The position numbers and the translations under genes are program-made. This document shows positions 15,614 to 21,604 of a stretch of 64,000 bases of DNA, piece after piece. Origin of the DNA: JAJVID01 sp050247435 (GTDB lineage Bacteria > Acidobacteriota > Blastocatellia > RBC074). Positions within the stretch are counted from its first letter, which is position 1; each line of letters opens with the position of its first letter. Under the pieces are notes generated by a model. That model saw nothing but the letters and a program-made list of their open reading frames with translations, did no database searches and was not told where the DNA came from. Location of the stretch: assembly GCA_050247435.1 (NCBI GenBank), contig JBFWUF010000041.1, positions 1-64,000 of the forward strand, in the 5' to 3' direction.

Positions 15614-16357
15614 TCAAGCCCGGACGCCGAGTACGGTGACAGCCCCGATGGTCAACGCGCGCCCCTTGGAGTCCCATGTCGAGATCGTCACGGCGTCTTC
15701 ACCCGTGTTGATGGCGTGCTCGACAAAGCTGATCGCCGTCGTCAGATTCGTGACGCCTTTATCGGCTTCGATCCTGGCCTGCAGAGCGGACGCCAAGCCC
15801 GGATCGGCTTTGCTCATCTCTCGATCAAGCGCCGCTCTGATTATCGGCTCGTAAACCATCCCGCCGCGCCCGAGAAGATAGTAGTGAAGTTCGTTTCGTA
15901 GCACGCTGATCATATCGGCGTCGCCAGCGTCGAAGGCTATGCGCGCAAGCTCTCCGACTTTTGCTTCCAACCCTTCGACGCCCTCGCGGTCGAGGATCGG
16001 CTTGAGCCTGCCCCAGCTTCGCGCCTCGCGCGTTTCCTGGATCAGTTGATCCACCGCAGCGACCGGCGCAGACCTGCCGAGCGCTCGCTCTATGTCGGCG
16101 GTCAGGTCTTTTTGAAGACGCGCGATTTCGTCGCGAAGGTCGTGGTAACGCGCCAGGGTAGAATTCTTCACGGCCTCGATCTGGTCGACCATCTCCACGC
16201 GCTTCCGCTCGACTTCATCGGCGGTCGCTCCGTAGCGCAAGGCCGGTGTGGTTGCGATCCGGATCCGCTCTTTGCCGTAGTTGGTGAAAATCTCCGCGAT
16301 TCGGTCTTCGATGCGTCGAAGACTGCTCAAAGCTGCTGATGAAAAATCGGTTGCCAT
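15614..16357 (-). CDS. Helical coiled-coil protein, unknown function
   Basis: Not recognised. The 247-residue product is soluble and strongly helical: a charged first half (ADEVERKRVEMVDQIEAVKN, LRDEIARLQKDLTADIERAL) likely to form coiled coil, and a second half (GLEAKVGELARIAFDAGDAD, LRNELHYYLLGRGG) ending in short beta-like segments. GAGGAT precedes the ATG. It is followed by its own terminator and preceded by a sequence motif shared with the start of the right cluster (16404-16426), so it may form its own transcription unit. Length and composition resemble phage scaffold-like proteins, but there is no firm match. Confidence 0.62.
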   Translation of the reverse strand: MATDFSSAALSSLRRIEDRIAEIFTNYGKERIRIATTPALRYGATADEVERKRVEMVDQIEAVKNSTLARYHDLRDEIARLQKDLTADIERALGRSAPVAAVDQLIQETREARSWGRLKPILDREGVEGLEAKVGELARIAFDAGDADMISVLRNELHYYLLGRGGMVYEPIIRAALDREMSKADPGLASALQARIEADKGVTNLTTAISFVEHAINTGEDAVTISTWDSKGRALTIGAVTVLGVRA

Positions 16358-16403
16358 TTTCGGTATCCTCGTTTCTGGTTAAGGGGCGAATTTCCGCCCG
16401 ATT

Positions 16404-16426
16404 ACTTTATCTTTGGTGGGGAAAAG
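16404..16426 (-). promoter_or_regulatory. Repeated upstream motif, copy 1
   Basis: The plus-strand text ACTTTATCTTTGGTGGGGAA and following AAG closely match 19243-19265. Both copies lie 47-86 bp upstream of a minus-strand start codon. It is likely a promoter or operator element used by the two transcription units. Confidence 0.5.
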
Positions 16427-16445
16427 TATTTTCTGCAAAAAAAAT

Positions 16446-16733
16446 TCAACCGCCGGTGACATCCCGCACATCCGGCAACGCCTGGCGGTCTCGCCAACGA
16501 TGAACCAGCTTTCGAGCGTTCGACGGGGCGGGGAAGTCTCTGATTTGCTCCATCTCGACCGAGCGCGGCCATTCGTTGCTTTTGACCTGAACCAAAAGCA
16601 CATCCGTTGCGCTGATCGCTATCACGTCGAAGACGCCCAGGCTTGCCGCTGCGCGAGTGCAGGCGTATCCGGCGGCCTCAAGCAGCTTGATGGTTTTGTG
16701 TTCATTTCGATTGCCTTTGGCCTTTGCGTTCAT
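16446..16733 (-). CDS. PD-(D/E)XK-like small nuclease
   Basis: The 95-residue product KGNRNEHKTIKLLEAAGYAC, then RAAASLGVFDVIAISATD and VLLVQVKSN follows the order of Holliday-junction-resolvase-like and VRR-type nucleases: N-terminal Glu, Asp in GVFD, and Q-x-K in VQVK. Small proteins of this type are common in phages and mobile elements and would act on branched or single-stranded DNA during replication or recombination. The ribosome site is weak. It lies 122 bp after the replication gene on the same strand; that gap contains a perfect GC-rich palindrome (16784-16795). Confidence 0.75.
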   Translation of the reverse strand: MNAKAKGNRNEHKTIKLLEAAGYACTRAAASLGVFDVIAISATDVLLVQVKSNEWPRSVEMEQIRDFPAPSNARKLVHRWRDRQALPDVRDVTGG

Positions 16734-16855
16734 CGGTCGTTTTTCGCGTTTAAATGCCCTGCATTCGATTTTGGGGTGTCACGGCCCGCGCGGGCAGGGA
16801 ATCGGCGCGGGAAGCCTAGTTTCCGGTAGCGTGGCACACCTTGCGCGCGCGGCGA
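16734..16855. other. Short gap with a 12-bp GC palindrome
   Basis: Between the nuclease and replication genes. GCCCGCGCGGGC at 16784-16795 is perfectly self-complementary. No gene or T-run is seen. Confidence 0.6.
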
Positions 16856-18541
16856 TCACCTCTCAATCGCTGCAAGGATCGGGTCGAAGTCCGCCTGAAG
16901 ATGCTCATCTGAGCATCTTGCTTGCCCCTGAAGATGCTCATTTATTGCGGCGTGAGCATCTTCAGCTAAATCGTTGCTATAACTGCCTTTGCTGCTATGG
17001 TTTGCCTGAAGGCGCTCAAGGCTAGAATGTGTGAGCATCTTCAGGGAGCCTTGAGCATCTTCCGCGTGAGCATCTTCAGGGAGGGTCCAGTACCATTTAG
17101 AGTCACCTCCGAATTTGCCCCCGAACTTCCGCGATCTGACGGCAAGGCTGTCTTTGGCTCGCCTGAGAGTCGCCATTGAGATTTTTGCTTCCCTTGCCTC
17201 CCTCTCAACGTCGGTCGCCAATCGAGGGCCATCGCCCAGAACCACGCGCAAAAAATCCTCTGCGTCATCTTTCGCGTTCGATTCCTGCGAGGTTTCTTCC
17301 GTGTGCCCCGCTGCTTCAAGAATCCGCTCCGCGGTCAGGTCAGATTCGCCGGTCCAGAAGAATCGAGCGCCGGAAGGAGACTGAGCATCTGATTCAATCA
17401 CGTACCCGATGCTTCCGGCCTTCGGCCCAAGGTTGTTTTTCGTCTGGGTGAGCGCCCGCTTTTGCGGGTTGTCAGGATCGGCGCCGGCGAGGAGAACGCC
17501 ACGCGCCGCAGCTCGCCATTCAATCGAATACAGACCAGCCGCGCGAGGATCGCCAAGCCCTTTCGATTTGCCAACGTGGCGGACGATGACGATTGCGCAG
17601 TCGAACTGGTCGGCAATCATCTTCAACTCGCCAGTCAGCGCGCGAGCGTCATTGCCCTTGTTGGCGTCGCCTCGCGTGTAGGCAAAGATCGGATCAATTA
17701 CGACAAGCTGCGGCTCGTGTTCGGCAATCGCTGCGCGCAGGCCAAGCAGACCTTTTTCGTCAAGTGTGAAAGGCTCGCCGATGGCAAAGACGCGCGCACA
17801 GTCCGCGCCGGCGGCTTCCAATCGCGGCTTCAAGACTTGGCTCAGATCGTCCTCGGCCGAGAGCCAGACCACGTTGCCCGGTTCGCCTGGCTCAGTTTCC
17901 GGCAGGCCTCGGCCCTGGGTAATGCCGGCAGTGAGCGCGGCGAGCAGCGTTGACTTCCCTTCGCCTTCGATTCCTTCGAGGATCGTGATCGCTCGAAGCG
18001 CAATCCTGTTTGGCCACAACCAGGAAACTTTCTGAGCTTCCACGTCGGCCATACGAACCACGTTCAACAGCGGCTGGCCCTGCTTTTCTTCGGCTCGCTC
18101 AAAGCCTTCGATCGCCTGGCGCAGCATCTCAACAACCTGGGCGGACGTGTGGCCGTTGTTGGCGGCTTCCGCCGCTCGCGTCGCAACGGTCCAAAGTTTC
18201 CGCTTGCCGGCAGTGTCAATCGCCCGATCAACATGGCCGTCAAGGTCGCCCCGTACTGCGCCATCAAAGGACGCCGCAATGTAGGCGTAACTGCCCACCG
18301 CATCGAGTTCGCCACGCGCGCGCAGTTCCTCAGCCACTTGTACAGGGTCGAGCTTTACCCCGCGTCCATCGAGGGCAAGTAAGACTTCATAGATTTTTCG
18401 ATTTGCGGGCGTGAAGAGATGCCCAGGCTTGAGCCGCTGGCGGATATGTTCAGGGACTGACTGATTCAGCAACAGCGCGCCGATAACGGCGCGCTCTGCG
18501 TCCGGGGCATGCGGGATTTGATCGCGGTGGTCTGTGGTCAT
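16856..18541 (-). CDS. Replication protein: DnaB-N-like domain plus RepA-type ATPase
   Basis: Likely the element's replicative helicase or helicase-loader-like initiator. Of 561 residues, 12-105 resemble the DnaB N-terminal domain (HAPDAERAVIGALLLN). A RecA-like ATPase follows with Walker A GIEGEGKST (190-198), Walker B LVVIDP (279-284) and VIVRHVGKSKGLGDPRA, as in plasmid RepA/AAA_25 proteins. A likely winged helix lies near 455-490. The last ~75 residues are low complexity (EDAHAEDAQ, DEHLQ) because the DNA there carries the repeat array at 16895-17079. ATG at 18541 overlaps the upstream stop (ATGA), so it is translationally coupled. Confidence 0.87.
   Translation of the reverse strand: MTTDHRDQIPHAPDAERAVIGALLLNQSVPEHIRQRLKPGHLFTPANRKIYEVLLALDGRGVKLDPVQVAEELRARGELDAVGSYAYIAASFDGAVRGDLDGHVDRAIDTAGKRKLWTVATRAAEAANNGHTSAQVVEMLRQAIEGFERAEEKQGQPLLNVVRMADVEAQKVSWLWPNRIALRAITILEGIEGEGKSTLLAALTAGITQGRGLPETEPGEPGNVVWLSAEDDLSQVLKPRLEAAGADCARVFAIGEPFTLDEKGLLGLRAAIAEHEPQLVVIDPIFAYTRGDANKGNDARALTGELKMIADQFDCAIVIVRHVGKSKGLGDPRAAGLYSIEWRAAARGVLLAGADPDNPQKRALTQTKNNLGPKAGSIGYVIESDAQSPSGARFFWTGESDLTAERILEAAGHTEETSQESNAKDDAEDFLRVVLGDGPRLATDVEREAREAKISMATLRRAKDSLAVRSRKFGGKFGGDSKWYWTLPEDAHAEDAQGSLKMLTHSSLERLQANHSSKGSYSNDLAEDAHAAINEHLQGQARCSDEHLQADFDPILAAIER
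16895..17079. repeat. Iteron-like array inside the replication gene
   Basis: Seven copies of TGAGCATCTTCAG or its complement, five exact (16895-16907, 16928-16940, 16953-16965, 17032-17044, 17067-17079), one with a single change (17052-17064) and one truncated (16910-16919), plus a degenerate copy at 17006-17018. Copies occur in both orientations and in all codon phases, yielding different peptides (EHLQ, EDAH, KMLT). Selection is therefore on DNA, as in iterons or origin boxes. Lambda likewise carries its origin inside gene O. Confidence 0.85.
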
Positions 18542-18834
18542 AGCTGCCCCCCCAACGCCTCGCACTGGCCAGCCGCCCACCAGCGGCGAAGCGATTCCCA
18601 GCAGGTCGCGCACATTTCACCGCTGGTCTTGCCCAGAGCGAAAAGCTTCCGCACGTCGAGGGTGGCGTAAACTGAATTGATACCACATCGCGAACAGAGA
18701 CGCCCGGCGACGAACATAGATGAGCTTTTTATTGATTTGATGTGGGCAAGCGTGGTAGGCTGCGCCTGCACATTGTATTGTTTTTGAGAGGTCTCAGCGT
18801 TGTCCCCGCTGCGGCCTCTATTGCTTTTAAGCAT
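18538..18834 (-). CDS. Zinc-ribbon-like protein coupled to the replication gene
   Basis: The 98-residue product has two CxxC knuckles, CSRC and CATC, about 30 residues apart (residues ~47-50 and ~75-78), the layout of a zinc ribbon. The N-terminus is polar and probably disordered. A good ribosome site (GGAAGGTGACAG) precedes ATG 18834, and its TGA overlaps the replication gene's ATG, so translation of the two is coupled. It may assist origin recognition or priming. No named family is recognised. Confidence 0.7.
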   Translation of the reverse strand: MLKSNRGRSGDNAETSQKQYNVQAQPTTLAHIKSIKSSSMFVAGRLCSRCGINSVYATLDVRKLFALGKTSGEMCATCWESLRRWWAAGQCEALGGQL

Positions 18835-18854
18835 CTGTCACCTTCCTTGTAGGT

Positions 18855-18888
18855 GGCAGGCCGAGTAAGTAAACTTACTTGGCCTGCC
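18855..18888. repeat. 34-bp near-perfect palindrome
   Basis: Arms 18855-18870 and 18873-18888 pair over 16 bp with one G-T, around a 2-nt centre. The inner part is AGTAAGTAAACTTACT. It lies between two genes of the right cluster just ahead of the ribosome site of the zinc-ribbon gene. No T-run follows, so an operator or RNA-processing site is more likely than a terminator. Confidence 0.72.
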
Positions 18889-18911
18889 AATTGGTAGGGT
18901 CACGCACGGAT

Positions 18912-19157
18912 TCAGGTTGTCGCCTGCACGCTATCACCCTGGGTCTGTGCGTTCGTGTTTTCGGCGCCCAACGGCGTCCCACCTTGCGCCGCCCACTCTT
19001 TAAGCCTGTCAAGATCGAAACGCACACGGCGCCCGATTCGAATACAAGGCACAAGGCCGTTGCGGGCTGCTTCGCGCAGGGCCTTCGCGGTTTTGAACCC
19101 GAGCGGCTTATGCGCTTTGCCAGCTTCTACCAACTGCCAATTTTTAGACTCTGCCAT
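18912..19157 (-). CDS. Excisionase-type HTH protein
   Basis: The 81-residue product has the helix-turn-helix excisionase layout: LGFKTAKALREAARNGLVPC, then IRIGRRVRFDLDRLKEWAAQ, where the recognition helix is followed by the conserved R-x-G-R-R-x-R-F strand. Such proteins bind att arms and steer integrase toward excision. ATG 19157 with AAGGAG upstream is the clear start; an open frame running further toward the right att repeat has no support. It is the first gene of the right minus cluster, so its expression would accompany that of the replication genes. Confidence 0.82.
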   Translation of the reverse strand: MAESKNWQLVEAGKAHKPLGFKTAKALREAARNGLVPCIRIGRRVRFDLDRLKEWAAQGGTPLGAENTNAQTQGDSVQATT

Positions 19158-19242
19158 TTTTAAATTCTCCTTGTTAGATTGGATTTGCCTACATCGGGCC
19201 GTGCTCGGCCTCGACGGGTGATAATGTACTTCCCTCTCAGAT

Positions 19243-19265
19243 ACTTTTATTTTTGGTGGAAAAAA
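19243..19265 (-). promoter_or_regulatory. Repeated upstream motif, copy 2
   Basis: ACTTTTATTTTTGGTGGAAA and following bases correspond to the copy at 16404-16426. It lies 86 bp before the excisionase start, in the only AT-rich part of this end of the element. Confidence 0.5.
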
Positions 19266-19281
19266 GGTGGTCAGGGGCGCA

Positions 19282-19301
19282 ATGTGCCAATCCGTTGCCA
19301 A
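19282..19301. repeat. Right attachment-site-like repeat (attR candidate)
   Basis: TGTGCCAATCCGTTGCCAAC differs from the left copy at one base. It lies outside the last element gene and before chromosomal sequence. Both copies contain the small inverted repeat GTTGCCAAC, as expected for recombinase core sites. Confidence 0.65.
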
Positions 19302-19543
19302 CCTCGCCGGATTCCGCCCGGCCTCGTTCGGCTTCAGGCGTCCTACTCACCCGTAAAGCCTAAATAGTCAGTGGCCTTACTCGGCTTCATTCGACCGCGC
19401 CCGCCTCATTCATCCCTGAGGTTTAAAAACTTAAACATTCTGGAACTTTGTCTGACCGGGGGCGTGCAAGGTGCGTTCGGAACTTCATCGGCATCGGACA
19501 TTTCATTTTGCGGTAAATAAGCGGTTCAATTCAGAGTTTTACC

Positions 19544-20629
19544 ATGCGTCAGTGTTGTAGGACTTTTTCTACGGGCTTTTTTGAAAAGTTGAAATACGCA
19601 ATTTTGCCAGATTATCTTTTGGATCACTTTCTGGATCATCTCTGTGCCCCGTTCATAATCTCGACGCTCCTGGCATGCGCTGTCGTTCACGGCAGCGCAT
19701 TTGCTCAATCAACCGCCAGTGGCGTCTCACAACAAGCTTCACAATCCGATTCGAAGACCCCCGGAAGCGGGACCGCGTCAGTTCAGGTCAGCGGTGGGGG
19801 ATATCTGGGCGTCTATCTTGGCGACGTAAACAGCGAGCGCGCGAAGGAACTGGGTTTGAAAGAAGTTCGCGGCGCCGTTGTCGGGAGAGTGGAAGAGGGA
19901 AGCCCGGCGGCTAAAGTCGAATTGCGGGAGAACGACGTTATTCTCACTTTTAACGCCGAGCGCGTGCAGAACCGAGCGCAATTCCATCGCTTGCTCATTG
20001 GATCCAAGCCTGGAAGCAAAGTCCTGTTGGGGATAAGCCGTAAAGGTGTTGATCAGAGTTTAGAAGTAGTTCTGGGACAGGGACGCTCGGCTGAGATGGA
20101 CGAACGCCGGCGGCTGTTCAGCGAGATCAATGCCATGCTTGCGAATGCTGATGACATCCGTAAGCAGGCTCAGGAAGCGGAACAGCGAGGCGATGACGGG
20201 AAGGCGCGCGAGTTATTCGAGCAGGAGAAGCTGATTCGCCAGGACGCCGAAATACGCCGCGCTCACATTGAGAGCCAATTGCGCGAAGGCAAGATTGTAG
20301 AACTTCCGTCATCACGCCGTCCTGGATACAACCTCAACGTTAATCGTTATCAAATTGGCGTGAGCGTGACCCCGTTGACCGGGCAATTGGCTGGATTTTT
20401 CAACGCTGCCAAAACTGGCGTTCTGATCACCGAAGTGAGAGCCGGAGAGTTGGGAGAACAGGCCGGATTGAAAGCCGGCGATTGCATCATCTCGGTTGAC
20501 GGCGCAGCGGTGAAATCGGCTTCGGATTTGAATCGCCTGGTTGACCAGAAGAGTTCGGGCGAGTTGGAATTTGTCATCGTGCGTGACCGCGCCGAGCAAA
20601 CGATCAGGATCAAGCTCGATCAAAAATAG
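19544..20629 (+). CDS. Exported protein with two PDZ domains
   Basis: Probably a periplasmic scaffold or substrate-binding protein related to HtrA-type PDZ proteins but without a protease domain. Of 361 residues, a hydrophobic segment (FIISTLLACAVVHGSAFA, residues ~37-54) gives a signal peptide after an unusually long N-region, so a later start is possible. PDZ 1 spans ~85-180 (GGYLGVYLGDV, GSPAAKVELRENDVIL), then a charged helical linker ~180-245, and PDZ 2 ~265-360 (GVLITEVRAGELGEQAGLKA, GDCIISVDGAAV). It is the first chromosomal gene right of the element and is followed by a strong terminator. Confidence 0.85.
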   Translation: MRQCCRTFSTGFFEKLKYAILPDYLLDHFLDHLCAPFIISTLLACAVVHGSAFAQSTASGVSQQASQSDSKTPGSGTASVQVSGGGYLGVYLGDVNSERAKELGLKEVRGAVVGRVEEGSPAAKVELRENDVILTFNAERVQNRAQFHRLLIGSKPGSKVLLGISRKGVDQSLEVVLGQGRSAEMDERRRLFSEINAMLANADDIRKQAQEAEQRGDDGKARELFEQEKLIRQDAEIRRAHIESQLREGKIVELPSSRRPGYNLNVNRYQIGVSVTPLTGQLAGFFNAAKTGVLITEVRAGELGEQAGLKAGDCIISVDGAAVKSASDLNRLVDQKSSGELEFVIVRDRAEQTIRIKLDQK

Positions 20630-20710
20630 ATCGTCAGCCGGTTTGTTGGCGGTTAACGCCGCGCGAAAATTTTAAGTCCTTATTTGTGTGTTTGGTGTTC
20701 AGGGTGAGGT

Positions 20711-20728
20711 GTCCGAATGTTTTCGGAC
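20711..20728 (+). repeat. Small hairpin before the terminator
   Basis: GTCCGAA pairs with TTCGGAC around a short loop, 80 bp beyond the PDZ-gene stop. It may strengthen termination or stabilise the transcript end. Confidence 0.5.
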
Positions 20729-20735
20729 CCGTATT

Positions 20736-20768
20736 TGAGGAGGCGCTGTTTGCCTCCTCATTTTTTTT
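20736..20768 (+). terminator. Strong Rho-independent terminator
   Basis: TGAGGAGGC (20736-20744) pairs with GCCTCCTCA (20752-20760) around a 7-nt loop, followed by eight T. It ends the PDZ-gene transcript between convergent genes. Confidence 0.92.
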
Positions 20769-20780
20769 GCTCAAGAGAGA

Positions 20781-21437
20781 TTACGCCTGTTCGCGCAGCC
20801 AGTCTTCAAACTCACGCAGAGCCTCATCCTGATCTGCGCTTTGCGCGAGGGCGAGAAATCGAGTCAGGATTTCGCCGCTGATAACTGGTAATTGCTCGCT
20901 CCTCTGCGCTTCAACATATTGCTCGCCATCCAGCCGGTGAATAGTCAAAGCCTTCCCATCGAATCTCCAAACCTCCGGCACACCGAGCGCGGCGTAGATC
21001 GGCAGCTTGGACTGCGAATCGTGATAAATGTCAGTCTCGACCACGATGTCGGGCGGAGGGTCGTTGTTCAGGTCAATACGAATCTTATTGCCGATCCTCG
21101 GGGCGCTCCTAACGTAGAAGCAGGCGTCAGGCTCGGCGCCTTTGAGCTTCTGCTGCTTTTTCATCGTCGCTCGACCGAAAAAAATGATTTTGATCCGGTG
21201 GATTGAACTCAGCCGGTCAACCAACCTGCTGATGCATTCGGCGAAGAATTCGTGTTCAAACGAGATGGTCATGATTTGCATTACTCCTTCGTCGTAGCTG
21301 ATTCGCAGCGGCGGAGCTTCGCCGACCGCTTCAAGCAAATCCTCGTATGTTTCCCAACTGACGCCGCGCAGGGTCAGCGTGGCTTCTGGCGTCAGGCGCT
21401 CAATCAATTCTTTGTAGGCGACTGTTTGCGTGGTCAT
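20781..21437 (-). CDS. Uma2-family (DUF820) nuclease-like protein
   Basis: The 218-residue product has the family layout: N-terminal helix LTLRGVSWETYEDLLEAVGE, LRISYDEGVMQIMTISFEHE and the PD-(D/E)XK-like core PDACFYVRS, PPPDIVVETDI, PIYAALGVPEVWRFDG. Uma2 proteins resemble restriction nucleases and are abundant in cyanobacteria and Acidobacteriota; their function is unknown. The Asp in PPDIVVE and the Glu are the probable metal ligands. AGAGGTAAATCTT precedes ATG 21437. It is a single gene, with no evident operon partner. Confidence 0.88.
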   Translation of the reverse strand: MTTQTVAYKELIERLTPEATLTLRGVSWETYEDLLEAVGEAPPLRISYDEGVMQIMTISFEHEFFAECISRLVDRLSSIHRIKIIFFGRATMKKQQKLKGAEPDACFYVRSAPRIGNKIRIDLNNDPPPDIVVETDIYHDSQSKLPIYAALGVPEVWRFDGKALTIHRLDGEQYVEAQRSEQLPVISGEILTRFLALAQSADQDEALREFEDWLREQA

Positions 21438-21531
21438 AAGATTTACCTCTGAGATTTTCGATTCGAGCGGATTTTACCGATTGGCGCCGGACTTTGCTAC
21501 ATCGGCGATAAGCGTTTGAGGAAGGGCAAAC

Positions 21532-21564
21532 AAAAAACGGGCGGCGAGGATCACTCGCCGCCCG
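21532..21564 (-). terminator. Terminator after the first large receptor gene
   Basis: A perfect 11-bp stem (21538-21548 with 21554-21564, CGGGCGGCGAG) with a 5-nt loop is followed on the minus strand by TTTTTTG. It lies 40 bp beyond the stop. Confidence 0.9.
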
Positions 21565-21604
21565 ACTGGTTTTATCAGGTTAAAGTTTCAGTCCTGGCGC
21601 GTGG

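Larger units (their letters stand above)
8593..19301. mobile_element. Integrated element with replication gene (~10.7 kb)
   Basis: The segment lies between 20-bp direct repeats at 8593-8612 and 19282-19301. It carries an integrase next to the left repeat, a second tyrosine recombinase, two excisionase-like proteins, a replication ATPase with an iteron-like array, a nuclease, an ImmA/IrrE-type peptidase and small unknown proteins. Genes form a left minus cluster (8626-10604), a central plus cluster (10802-14943) and a right minus cluster (14960-19157), separated by hairpins. No capsid, portal, tail, relaxase or type IV secretion gene is recognisable. This suggests a satellite-like or integrative-plasmid-like element rather than a complete prophage. 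Chromosomal genes resume on both sides. Confidence 0.82.

Noticed and set aside
16895..17079. CRISPR array
   Set aside because: Repeat units are only 13 bp, irregularly spaced (15-53 bp), in both orientations and inside a gene. No cas gene is present.
19302..19543. tRNA gene as integration site
   Set aside because: No cloverleaf, T-loop or CCA-type end was found beside the att-like repeat. The integration target seems to be non-tRNA DNA.
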